In this document: one piece after another, positions 56,812-64,000 of the stretch
How positions within the stretch are numbered: position 1 is the stretch's first letter
Layout: every line of letters begins with the position of its first letter
From: Paludibacteraceae bacterium
Lineage (GTDB): Bacteria; Bacteroidota; Bacteroidia; Bacteroidales; Paludibacteraceae
Direction: 5' to 3'
Length of the DNA: 64,000 bases
NCBI GenBank assembly: GCA_017444065.1
Contig: JAFSXJ010000120.1
Coordinates: 1-64,000, forward strand
Translations under genes and position numbers: made by a program
Notes under the pieces: model-generated
Database searches by the model: none
What the model was told of the DNA's origin: nothing
Seen by the model: the letters and a program-made list of their open reading frames with translations, nothing else

Positions 56812-57621
56812 ATGTTGTTTTCTGAGATTGTATATGGCCCCATTCACTCCCGCCGGTTGGGCGTGTCGCTCGGCATGAATCTGATGCCGTTGGATGCCAA
56901 GTTATGTTCATTCAACTGCATCTATTGCGAATGCGGTTTCAACCGGCCGGTGTCCCATCCGTTATTGCCCTCGCGCACCGAAGTCAAAGCGGCACTGGAG
57001 TGTAAGCTGCAGAATCTTTCAGGCGCAGCCGGTCTTTCAGCAGAGCGGCCTTCACTCTGTGAGCGGAGCGGTCTGATAGACGTCATCACGTTTAGTGGCA
57101 ACGGCGAACCGACCATGCATCCGGAGTTTGAAGGTATAATTGAAGACACTTGCGCCCTGCGTGACCGATACTGCCCGCAGGCAAAAGTATCCGTACTGTC
57201 CAACGCCACACAACTCGGCCGCGAAGATGTAGTACGGGCATTATGGCGTTGCGACAACCGCATCCTGAAGTTGGACTCCGCCATCGACGCCACCATGCAC
57301 GCCATAGACGACCCTGTCAATCCGCATCTGACGGTGAACGATATTATCGGCAAACTCCAAGCCTTCCATGGCGACTTCACCCTGCAGACCTGCTTCCTGC
57401 GCGGTACGCTGCCTGACGGACAAACGGTGGACAACACCACGGCCGAAGAATTGGACGCATGGTACAAGACTGTCCGATTGTTACGCCCCAAGCAGGTCAT
57501 GATTTATGTCATCGACCGCGCCACACCGGTCAAGACACTGGAGAAGTTATCGCGTGAACAGATGGAGCGTATAGCCGCACCACTCATCGCCGAAGGAATG
57601 AACGTACAGATCTCCGCCTGA
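56812..57621 (+). CDS. Radical SAM protein
   Basis: The ATG at 56812 gives 269 residues. The 4Fe-4S motif CSFNCIYCEC (Cx3Cx2C) is near residue 33, in the context VSLGMNLMPLDAKLCSFNCI. Conserved TFSGNGEPTMHPEFEGII follows. The best resemblance is to small radical SAM proteins of unknown reaction. An upstream frame to 56752 crosses the promoter and is rejected. The next gene follows after one base. Confidence 0.85.
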   Translation: MLFSEIVYGPIHSRRLGVSLGMNLMPLDAKLCSFNCIYCECGFNRPVSHPLLPSRTEVKAALECKLQNLSGAAGLSAERPSLCERSGLIDVITFSGNGEPTMHPEFEGIIEDTCALRDRYCPQAKVSVLSNATQLGREDVVRALWRCDNRILKLDSAIDATMHAIDDPVNPHLTVNDIIGKLQAFHGDFTLQTCFLRGTLPDGQTVDNTTAEELDAWYKTVRLLRPKQVMIYVIDRATPVKTLEKLSREQMERIAAPLIAEGMNVQISA

Positions 57622-57622
57622 T

Positions 57623-58591
57623 ATGCGTATTCTGGTTGCACCACTGAACTGGGGACTGGGGCATGCGTCCCGCTGCGTACCGCTCATCAAGCGGCTGCAG
57701 GCTGACGGTCATGAGGTGGTGTTAGGCGGTAACGGCGAGTCGCTCACGCTACTACGGAAGCACTTCCCCATGCTCGCCGTTTTGCCGTTGGCACCGTTAG
57801 AGTTGCAGTACGGCAAAGGCAAACGGCAAGTGTTCGCCATGTTGCGTGCATTGCCGAAAATCATCCGTTCGGCCTGGCAGGACAATCGGATGCTGAGCGA
57901 ATACATGCGCTATGAGCAGTTCGACCAAGTGATATCCGATAACCGCTTCGGGCTGTACTCCGGCAAGACGCACTGCATCTACATGACGCATCAACTCGTG
58001 GTGGCTCTGCCTCATCCGTGGCAATGGCTCGAACCCCTGGCGGCGCGCTGGCACAGACGTATCATCCGCCATTACAACGAATGTTGGATTCCCGATGAGT
58101 CCGTTAGCGCAGACGGCAGGCAGGGGTTGGCAGGCAGACTGGCGCATCCGGACAAACTGCCCGCGAACGCCAAATATATAGGCGTACTGTCACGATTTGC
58201 CGGAAAAGACTGTAAATCAGACAAGACATACACGGTTGTTGCCGTGCTGTCGGGACTGGAGCCGCAGCGGACAATGCTCGAGAAAATTATCATCCGTCGA
58301 TACGAAAATACCGATGACACCGTGCTCATCGTCCGCGGCAAGATGCAAGGCCCGCCTACCGTAGTCAAAAACAGGAATATAACAATGGTGCCCTGGTTGG
58401 ACGACAGCCATCTGGTAGCCTGTCTCACAGGTGCAGAACGTATCATCTGCCGGTCAGGATACTCCTCAGTCATGGATATGTACGCGTTAGGCGTCATGCG
58501 GAAGGTCGAGTGGCATCCGACGCCCGGGCAGCCGGAACAGGAGTATTTGGCTAAGTATTTGAATAACATGGCTCAAAACCCACAAACGTAA
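57623..58591 (+). CDS. GT-B-fold glycosyltransferase-like protein
   Basis: This is a 322-residue protein with a MurG-like pattern. It starts MRILVAPLNWGLGHASRCVP with the glycine-rich loop, then GHEVVLGGNGESLTLLRKHF. The C-terminal half has TMVPWLDDSHLVACLTGAER, ICRSGYSSVMDMYALG and a Glu-rich donor-site region (PTPGQPEQEYLAKYL). It probably transfers a sugar to a lipid or surface glycan. Donor and acceptor are unknown. Confidence 0.8.
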   Translation: MRILVAPLNWGLGHASRCVPLIKRLQADGHEVVLGGNGESLTLLRKHFPMLAVLPLAPLELQYGKGKRQVFAMLRALPKIIRSAWQDNRMLSEYMRYEQFDQVISDNRFGLYSGKTHCIYMTHQLVVALPHPWQWLEPLAARWHRRIIRHYNECWIPDESVSADGRQGLAGRLAHPDKLPANAKYIGVLSRFAGKDCKSDKTYTVVAVLSGLEPQRTMLEKIIIRRYENTDDTVLIVRGKMQGPPTVVKNRNITMVPWLDDSHLVACLTGAERIICRSGYSSVMDMYALGVMRKVEWHPTPGQPEQEYLAKYLNNMAQNPQT

Positions 58592-58594
58592 GCG

Positions 58595-59710
58595 ATGAAA
58601 CATAGATTAATTGCAATTATCACACTGACGGCTTTATCATTAGCTGTTTATGCCGCTGACCTGTTGCCGGACTCTGTTGCCTATCGTGCAGGCAAGTGGT
58701 TTCAGTACGTGCCGTACGCTCATTCGCTTTATGCTGACGAACATCCGGACTATATGCGTATGGATTTGGGTGCAGTGTCGTACTCTCCTGAGACGAACTA
58801 TGGCGGCTCAAGTGCGAAATACAGCGCACAGATGTTCGCCGTATTCGGCGCAAGAATCAGCGTCTGGAACATGGATCTGCAGAACCGCCGCTTCGGACTG
58901 GACGTGTCACAGACCGCAAGTGCGCATCTGTGGATGGATATATCGGAGCACACCACCTCACCCGTGGTGAACACCGATTACCGGATTGCCGTACCGACAT
59001 TCACGTTCATTCACCGTCTGCAAGGCGGGGAGGCGGTGCCGTTCCTCAAGAACTACAGCATCCAATTCTGCCCGTTTAAGCATGAGTCAACACATATCGG
59101 TGATGAGATGGTGCTACAGCGCAACGACAAAGGGTATGCCCTGCGGCGCGTGAATGTCAGTTACAACTACATGGAACTGGACGTCACGCTCAACGAACCC
59201 GAAGACCGCTATACGCAGAACCACACCTTCCGCATAGGTGCAATGGTGCTGCTGGCACCACGTGAAGGCTGGTACTGGCTGGACAGTCGCGACGGCGATG
59301 TGAACAACATCGCCTCCAACAGTCCGGTCCACACCAACCGGATCGGCATAAACGAGCGCTACGGACCGAGCGGCATGCCGTTTGAGGCATGGCTGCAGTA
59401 CCAGTATCAGTCCGACTGCAGCACTCACGGCTTTCAGGCCATCGTGTCCGCCGAGGTGCGCAACCGTGCACGCTACGGCTACTCGCTCACCGAAACCGCT
59501 CATGCCGCAGAACCTCGTGTGGCACAGACGGACCCGAGGAGGTTCACATACAGCGTGTTTGTCGGTGCACGATACAACATGCCGCATTACGACGGGTACT
59601 TCTCGCGTTTTGCGATAGGCATACGCGCCTACCACGGCAACTGCCCGTACGGTATGTTCCGCAGCGTGGACAACTTGTCGCATATCGGATTCTGCGTGGT
59701 GTACCAGTAA
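58595..59710 (+). CDS. Exported protein of the DUF1207-like type
   Basis: This is a 371-residue protein with signal peptide MKHRLIAIITLTALSLAVYA. The pattern is a beta-barrel-like DUF1207-type protein: YVPYAHSLYADEHPDYMRMD near the start, GARISVWNMDL, NTDYRIAVP, FKHESTHIGDEMVL (the H-S-x-HIGDE mark), and a barrel-like end DNLSHIGFCVVYQ. Its function is unknown. It starts three bases after the previous gene ends, so it is probably co-transcribed. Confidence 0.65.
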   Translation: MKHRLIAIITLTALSLAVYAADLLPDSVAYRAGKWFQYVPYAHSLYADEHPDYMRMDLGAVSYSPETNYGGSSAKYSAQMFAVFGARISVWNMDLQNRRFGLDVSQTASAHLWMDISEHTTSPVVNTDYRIAVPTFTFIHRLQGGEAVPFLKNYSIQFCPFKHESTHIGDEMVLQRNDKGYALRRVNVSYNYMELDVTLNEPEDRYTQNHTFRIGAMVLLAPREGWYWLDSRDGDVNNIASNSPVHTNRIGINERYGPSGMPFEAWLQYQYQSDCSTHGFQAIVSAEVRNRARYGYSLTETAHAAEPRVAQTDPRRFTYSVFVGARYNMPHYDGYFSRFAIGIRAYHGNCPYGMFRSVDNLSHIGFCVVYQ

Positions 59711-59773
59711 TGCACAAATACGCATAAGCGGACACTGCACTCCCCAAAAATTATAAATTTTAGGGGTCATAGC

Positions 59774-59814
59774 AAAAAAATCGACTAATCTCTTGCAAAT
59801 GTCGATTTTTTTTT
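59774..59814 (+). terminator. Terminator overlapping the next promoter
   Basis: Arms AAAAAAATCGAC and GTCGATTTTTTT are followed by T residues. The -33 box of the next promoter sits in the loop. Confidence 0.65.
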
Positions 59815-59823
59815 GTACCTTTG
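59793..59823 (+). promoter_or_regulatory. Promoter of the PKD lipoprotein gene
   Basis: -33 TTG (59793-59795), a 20-base gap and -7 TACCTTTG (59816-59823). Confidence 0.65.
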
Positions 59824-59843
59824 TGCGTTTATTGTGTGCAAAG

Positions 59844-60902
59844 ATGAACATGCGAAAGATATTATACCTATTTTACGGCCTTTCGGCGGTACTGCTGGTG
59901 TCGGTTTCGTGTCAGAAACACACGTACGATTTCTCGTACTCACCCAATGGTCCGAAAGCCGGCCAGACTGTTACATTCACTAACCTTAGTGATGCAGGTG
60001 AGAACTGGGTGTGGGCGTTCGGCGACGGCAGCAAGTCCACCCTGAAGAACCCGACGCACGTCTATACGGCTGCGGGGACTTATGTTGTGGAGCTGATGGT
60101 GGACTCAACCAAGAGCCGCACGGTCAGTCATGTACTGGAGGTGCAGGACTCGATTCCCAGCATCTATGTTGCCTCGGACATCGTGCAGCAATACGCTCCG
60201 ATAACCATCAAAGCCTCGTTCTACAATCCTACAAAAACCTCTGTCATTTATGAATGGGAGTTGGACGAGCAGCTCTTCAACATCACTGACGGAGACCTGA
60301 CGAGCGACAGCATCACGGGTTACTTCACTGATTACGGGCGTACGACGGACATCCGTCTGACCATCACCATCGGCAGCAAGACCACCGTAGCTGAACGCAC
60401 ACTGACGCTGACGGATAACGACGCGCCATCGCTGATGATGCTGACCGATGACGGTCAGTTGTGGCGGCAGCGCATCTATGACGGCATATACGAGTCCGCC
60501 AAACCATACGATGGTGACAAGTCAGTCATAGCTGCGGCGAATGACAGTACAGCCACGCTGAACGGCATCAACTACGACATCCATAACATGCCCGTGCTGA
60601 CGGACAAACAGATCAGCGCCCTGCAGGTGGATGCCGTCAACAGAAAACTGTACCTCATCCTCAACGACGGCGTGTATGTGGCGAACGCCAACGGCGACGC
60701 TCTGACACTGATTGCTGAGACCGAAGCGCAGACGCTGCTCATTGACGGGGAGAGGAACACCATCTATTGGAGTGACAGCGAGGGCGTGCAAGCCATGCCG
60801 CTGGTAACGAATCCGCAGAACACCATCAGTGAACAGTTGCGCAGCAAGATTCACACCGTGAACACCGTTGCCGGTGTACAACGAATGCTGATTAACCGAT
60901 AA
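59844..60902 (+). CDS. PKD-domain lipoprotein
   Basis: The ATG at 59844 gives 352 residues; ATG 59850 is an alternative. The signal ends in lipobox VSVSC. A PKD domain spans about 30-105 (GQTVTFTNLSDAGENWVWAF, GDGSKSTLKNPTHVYTAAGT). A second beta domain follows, then a C-terminal stretch (LMMLTDDGQLWRQRIYDGIY, DGVYVANANGDALTLIAE) that looks like propeller blades. It is probably a surface or periplasmic binding protein. It lies 12 bases before the glycogen synthase gene. Confidence 0.72.
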   Translation: MNMRKILYLFYGLSAVLLVSVSCQKHTYDFSYSPNGPKAGQTVTFTNLSDAGENWVWAFGDGSKSTLKNPTHVYTAAGTYVVELMVDSTKSRTVSHVLEVQDSIPSIYVASDIVQQYAPITIKASFYNPTKTSVIYEWELDEQLFNITDGDLTSDSITGYFTDYGRTTDIRLTITIGSKTTVAERTLTLTDNDAPSLMMLTDDGQLWRQRIYDGIYESAKPYDGDKSVIAAANDSTATLNGINYDIHNMPVLTDKQISALQVDAVNRKLYLILNDGVYVANANGDALTLIAETEAQTLLIDGERNTIYWSDSEGVQAMPLVTNPQNTISEQLRSKIHTVNTVAGVQRMLINR

Positions 60903-60914
60903 ATCCTTCATATC

Positions 60915-62411
60915 ATGACACCTGATTATATATTTGAAACAAGCTGGGAGGTCTGCAATCACGTAGGCGGCATCTATACGGTGCTGAGCACACGTGCTGC
61001 TACGATGCAGGACGAGCACCCCGACAAGGTCATTTTCTTCGGCCCGGACTGGGGCGAGCACTCGGACATCTATTTTGCCGAGGACAAGTCGCTGTTCCCC
61101 AATTGGTCGCGCATCCATAATGCACGCGTAGGCCGTTGGAAGATTCCCGGCAATCCGATAGCCGTTCTGTTGCGTTGGGAAGGCATAGCCGCCCAGAAAG
61201 ACGCTATCTACGGTTGGGCGTGGGAGAAGTTCCGCGTGCAGAGCCATGCCGCATACGGCGACTATGACGAGAGTTGTCTGTTCGGCTATGCGGCAGGACA
61301 GGTAATGGAGAGCCTGTATCACTATCTGCATCTGGAAGACCGGCAAGTGGTGATGCACGCCAACGAATGGCAGACGGCGTTCGCGCTATTCTATATCAAG
61401 GACCACTGCCCGAAGATCGGTACGCTGTTCACCACGCATGCTACAAGCATCGGCCGTTCGATTGCCGGCAATCACAAACCGCTGTATGACCAGTTCAACT
61501 ATTACAACGGTGACCAGATGGCGTACGAGCTGAACATGGTCAGCAAGCACTCCGCCGAGAAGCAAGCCGCGCATTACGCCGACTGCTTCACGACCGTGAG
61601 CGACCTGACGGCACGCGAGTGCAAGCAGCTGCTGGACAAGCAGCCGGACATAGTGACACCCAACGGCTTTGAGCCGGACTTTGTGCCCGTAGGCAAGGCC
61701 TATACCGCACAACGCAAGGCGTCGAAAGAAATACTGCTGCGCAGTCAGAATGCCGAAGGAAAGGATGCTGTAGTAGCCGGCCAACGGCCATTCCTGCTAT
61801 GTATTGCCGGTCGTCATGAGTGGAAGAACAAAGGTCTGGATGTGTTCGTTGACGCTATGCGGATGCTGAGCGACCATGTCAACGGCGACGTGTTCGCACC
61901 ACGCGTGATAGCATACGTGCTTGTCCCCTATCTAGAACACTCGACGCTCACGATGGGCAAGGTGACGGTGGTGTTCGTGCCGTACTACCTGAACGGCTTC
62001 GATCCTGAGATGGGAGAGACGTACTACAACCTGCTATGCGGCATGGACCTGACGGTATTCCCCTCGTACTACGAACCATGGGGCTACACGCCGCTGGAGA
62101 GCATAGCGTTCCATGTGCCGACCATCACCACAAGCCTGTCCGGCTTTGGCGTATGGGCGACGGGCGAGACGCAGAAATGTGCACTGGGACTGGCTGAAGG
62201 CGTATATGTCATCCGCCGTACCGACTCGAACTACGAGCAGGTGGTGCACAAGGTGGCGGATGCCGTGTACAGCTACATGCGCCTGAGCGGTAAGGAGCAG
62301 GATGTTGTGCGCAAGAAAGCTTGGAAGATGTCGCAGCACGCTGAATGGAAACACTTCTTCGCATACTATCGCAAAGCCTACGCTATTGCGTTAGCGAAAG
62401 CGGGTAAATAA
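60915..62411 (+). CDS. Glycogen synthase (GT3-type)
   Basis: This is a 498-residue glucosyltransferase resembling the eukaryote-like GT3 glycogen synthases of Bacteroidetes. It starts FETSWEVCNHVGGIYTVLST. Other marks are VVMHANEWQTAFALFYI, LFTTHATSIGRSIAG and the donor-site stretch PSYYEPWGYTPLESIAFHVP, with the two catalytic Glu residues. It is predicted to build alpha-1,4-glucan. With malQ it suggests glycogen turnover. Confidence 0.88.
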   Translation: MTPDYIFETSWEVCNHVGGIYTVLSTRAATMQDEHPDKVIFFGPDWGEHSDIYFAEDKSLFPNWSRIHNARVGRWKIPGNPIAVLLRWEGIAAQKDAIYGWAWEKFRVQSHAAYGDYDESCLFGYAAGQVMESLYHYLHLEDRQVVMHANEWQTAFALFYIKDHCPKIGTLFTTHATSIGRSIAGNHKPLYDQFNYYNGDQMAYELNMVSKHSAEKQAAHYADCFTTVSDLTARECKQLLDKQPDIVTPNGFEPDFVPVGKAYTAQRKASKEILLRSQNAEGKDAVVAGQRPFLLCIAGRHEWKNKGLDVFVDAMRMLSDHVNGDVFAPRVIAYVLVPYLEHSTLTMGKVTVVFVPYYLNGFDPEMGETYYNLLCGMDLTVFPSYYEPWGYTPLESIAFHVPTITTSLSGFGVWATGETQKCALGLAEGVYVIRRTDSNYEQVVHKVADAVYSYMRLSGKEQDVVRKKAWKMSQHAEWKHFFAYYRKAYAIALAKAGK

Positions 62412-62448
62412 ATTTAATATTTGAAGATTTGATAATTTGAACGATTAA

Positions 62449-63930
62449 ATGACAAACGATTTCATCATCGAGGTTAACCACGTATCGAAACAGTTTGATG
62501 ACGGCAAGTTTGCCTTGGACGACGTGAGCCTTCAGGTAAAGAAAGGCGAGTTTGTAACGATTCTCGGACCGTCGGGTTGCGGCAAGACCACACTACTGCG
62601 CTGCATAGCCGGTTTTCAGGTTGCCAGTTCGGGTGACATCCTGCTGAAAGGCGAGGACGTGACGAGCACACCGCCGTACAAACGTCCCGTGAACACGGTG
62701 TTCCAGAAGTACGCCCTGTTCCCGCACCTGAATGTGTTCGACAATGTAGCATTCGGACTGAAGATGAAGAAGATGGAGCCTGAGACAATCGTCCGCAAGG
62801 TGAAAGCCGCGCTGAAGATGGCGAACCTGACCGGCTACGAGGACCGCGAGGTGGACACCCTGTCCGGAGGCCAGCAGCAGCGTGTGGCGATAGCACGTGC
62901 CATTGTCAACGAGCCCGAGGTGCTCCTGCTCGACGAACCGCTGTCGGCACTTGACCTGAAGATGCGCCACGACATGCAGATAGAACTCAAGGAACTCCAC
63001 AAACAATTAGGCATAACCTTCATCTACGTGACGCACGATCAGGAGGAGGCGCTGACATTGAGCGACCGCGTGGTCGTAATGAGTGAGGGAAAGATTCAGC
63101 AGATAGGCACGCCTACCGACATCTACAACGAGCCGCAGAACTGCTTTGTGGCGGACTTCATAGGCGAAAGCAATATCCTGAGCGGACACATGATACGTGA
63201 CCGCCGCGTGCAGTTCCTTGGCTTGGAGTTTGACTGCATTGACGAAGGTTTCGGCGAAAATGAACCGGTGGATGTGGTGATACGTCCGGAAGACATATAC
63301 ATCTGGAACAAGTCCGACGAGGGTCGCAAGGCTCGGAACGAAGATGACGTGGACTACGAGGACCGCGTACCCAAAGGCAAGTTCACCAAGTGGTACGGCA
63401 CGGTGCAGACCTGTATCTTCAAGGGTGTGCACTACGAGATGCGCGTCCTCACACCTGACGGGTACGAGTTCCTAATTCAGGATTACCACGAATATCTGCC
63501 CGGCACGGAAATCGGCATGCTCGTCAAGCCCGAGGATATACAGATTATGAAGAAGAGCCGTTATGTATATAACAGCTTCGAGGGTGAGGTAATCAAGAAC
63601 GGCAAGGTGCGCTTCCTTGGTGCCGAATGGGACGTGACGGAGGAGCAAATGGCTCCGTTTGCCATAGGCGATATGGTGGAGGTGTGCGTAGCATTCCGCG
63701 ACGTTGACCTGCAGGACTATGAGGAGGAGGGAAGCATGTCGGGCGAAGTGGCGTTTATCCTGTACAAGGGCAACCACTATCACCTGACCATCCGTACTGA
63801 CAACGGACACAACATCGAGGTGAACACCAACGACGTGTGGGACGAGCACGACCGCGTGGGTATAACCATTGCGCCGGAACATATCCGGCTGCGTCCTGTA
63901 GGATTGGATCCGCTAAATGAGGCAGAGTGA
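62449..63930 (+). CDS. potA: Spermidine/putrescine ABC transporter ATP-binding protein, extended form
   Basis: This is a 493-residue ATPase. Walker A is [11 protein letters not shown] near residue 40, the signature [20 protein letters not shown], Walker [13 protein letters not shown], and the switch His in [16 protein letters not shown]. The C-terminal 250 residues hold two TOBE-like units ([20 protein letters not shown] and [20 protein letters not shown]), making it longer than the usual 370. The next gene starts within its stop codon. Confidence 0.92.
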   Translation: MTNDFIIEVNHVSKQFDDGKFALDDVSLQVKKGEFVTILGPSGCGKTTLLRCIAGFQVASSGDILLKGEDVTSTPPYKRPVNTVFQKYALFPHLNVFDNVAFGLKMKKMEPETIVRKVKAALKMANLTGYEDREVDTLSGGQQQRVAIARAIVNEPEVLLLDEPLSALDLKMRHDMQIELKELHKQLGITFIYVTHDQEEALTLSDRVVVMSEGKIQQIGTPTDIYNEPQNCFVADFIGESNILSGHMIRDRRVQFLGLEFDCIDEGFGENEPVDVVIRPEDIYIWNKSDEGRKARNEDDVDYEDRVPKGKFTKWYGTVQTCIFKGVHYEMRVLTPDGYEFLIQDYHEYLPGTEIGMLVKPEDIQIMKKSRYVYNSFEGEVIKNGKVRFLGAEWDVTEEQMAPFAIGDMVEVCVAFRDVDLQDYEEEGSMSGEVAFILYKGNHYHLTIRTDNGHNIEVNTNDVWDEHDRVGITIAPEHIRLRPVGLDPLNEAE

Positions 63931-64000
63931 TGAGAAAGTTCGCTGACATAGCGTCCGCCCGCCGGACATGGGCATGGCCTTACGTGCTGTTTCTGGTGCT
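63930..64000 (+). CDS. potB: Polyamine ABC transporter permease, partial
   Basis: The ATG at 63930 shares one base with the potA stop codon (TGATG). The visible part is [20 protein letters not shown], then a hydrophobic segment start, as in PotB-type permeases. It runs off the end of the window. Confidence 0.7.
   Translation, partial: MRKFADIASARRTWAWPYVLFLV

Overview
The window is about 64 kb of a Bacteroidales (phylum Bacteroidota) chromosome, most likely from an uncultured host-associated lineage. Four things point there. Promoters follow the Bacteroidetes pattern of TTTG, a 20-base gap, then TAnnTTTG. Two proteins end in type IX secretion (T9SS) or T9SS-like tails. The gene content is typical of the order: DUF5686 protein, OstA-like protein, two-CBM20 MalQ, GT3-type glycogen synthase, long signal peptidase I, and POT transporter. 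Shine-Dalgarno sites are mostly absent. Coding density is high. I saw no rRNA, tRNA, CRISPR array, insertion sequence or prophage. The species cannot be named from sequence alone.

Layout. 0-4 kb, minus strand: a T9SS cargo protein, the pseudouridine catabolic pair psuK-psuG with a clear terminator, and a rhomboid protease. 4-17.6 kb, plus strand: HU, adk, a ProX-like editing protein, a YbhN-like membrane protein, malQ behind a structured leader, a DUF4832 protein, rpmH, rbfA, a LolE-like permease, a lipoprotein, xerD and a DUF5686 outer membrane protein. 17.6-22.7 kb, minus strand: recO, recX, prmC, a small unknown protein beside a 193-bp inverted-repeat element, then an operon of glycine-zipper lipoprotein, membrane PH-like protein and membrane HTH protein. 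23-31 kb, plus strand: ribD, three envelope-biogenesis genes (SurA-like and OstA-like), a beta-barrel protein and dnaG. 31-47 kb, minus strand: a long run of housekeeping and envelope genes (truA, two flippases, two FKBP isomerases, ribE, rsmI, POT transporter, ilvE, wbqC, lepB), two small exported proteins, a membrane AraC regulator, dapB and a lipoprotein nitroreductase. 47-54.5 kb: small lipoprotein, gph, corA, rsmA, gtrA, xseA, an HhH protein, and a second copy of the HTH plus PH-like membrane pair. 54.5-64 kb: an M15 peptidase, guaD, a radical SAM protein, a glycosyltransferase-like protein, a DUF1207-like protein, a PKD lipoprotein, glycogen synthase and potA-potB (cut by the window end).

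Two themes stand out. First, a two-gene module is present twice with inverted gene order: a transmembrane coiled-coil protein with a LuxR/sigma4-like C-terminal HTH, and a multi-span membrane protein with a PH-like C-terminal domain. One copy follows a glycine-zipper lipoprotein and a possible RNA attenuator. I do not recognise this as a described system.

Second, the window is peppered with small dispersed repeats. Palindromes with the core TCAGCCA/TGGCTGA, GTCAATT heptamer arrays, a GAGTACGGA family and AT-rich arrays sit in nearly every open gene junction of the 31-43 kb block. Related sequences are read in frame inside prmC, ribD, dapB, gtrA and xseA. A larger two-copy element (19951-20144 and 43560-43793) has sigma-54-like ends and conserved internal boxes. 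It could be an RNA gene, a MITE or an invertible segment.
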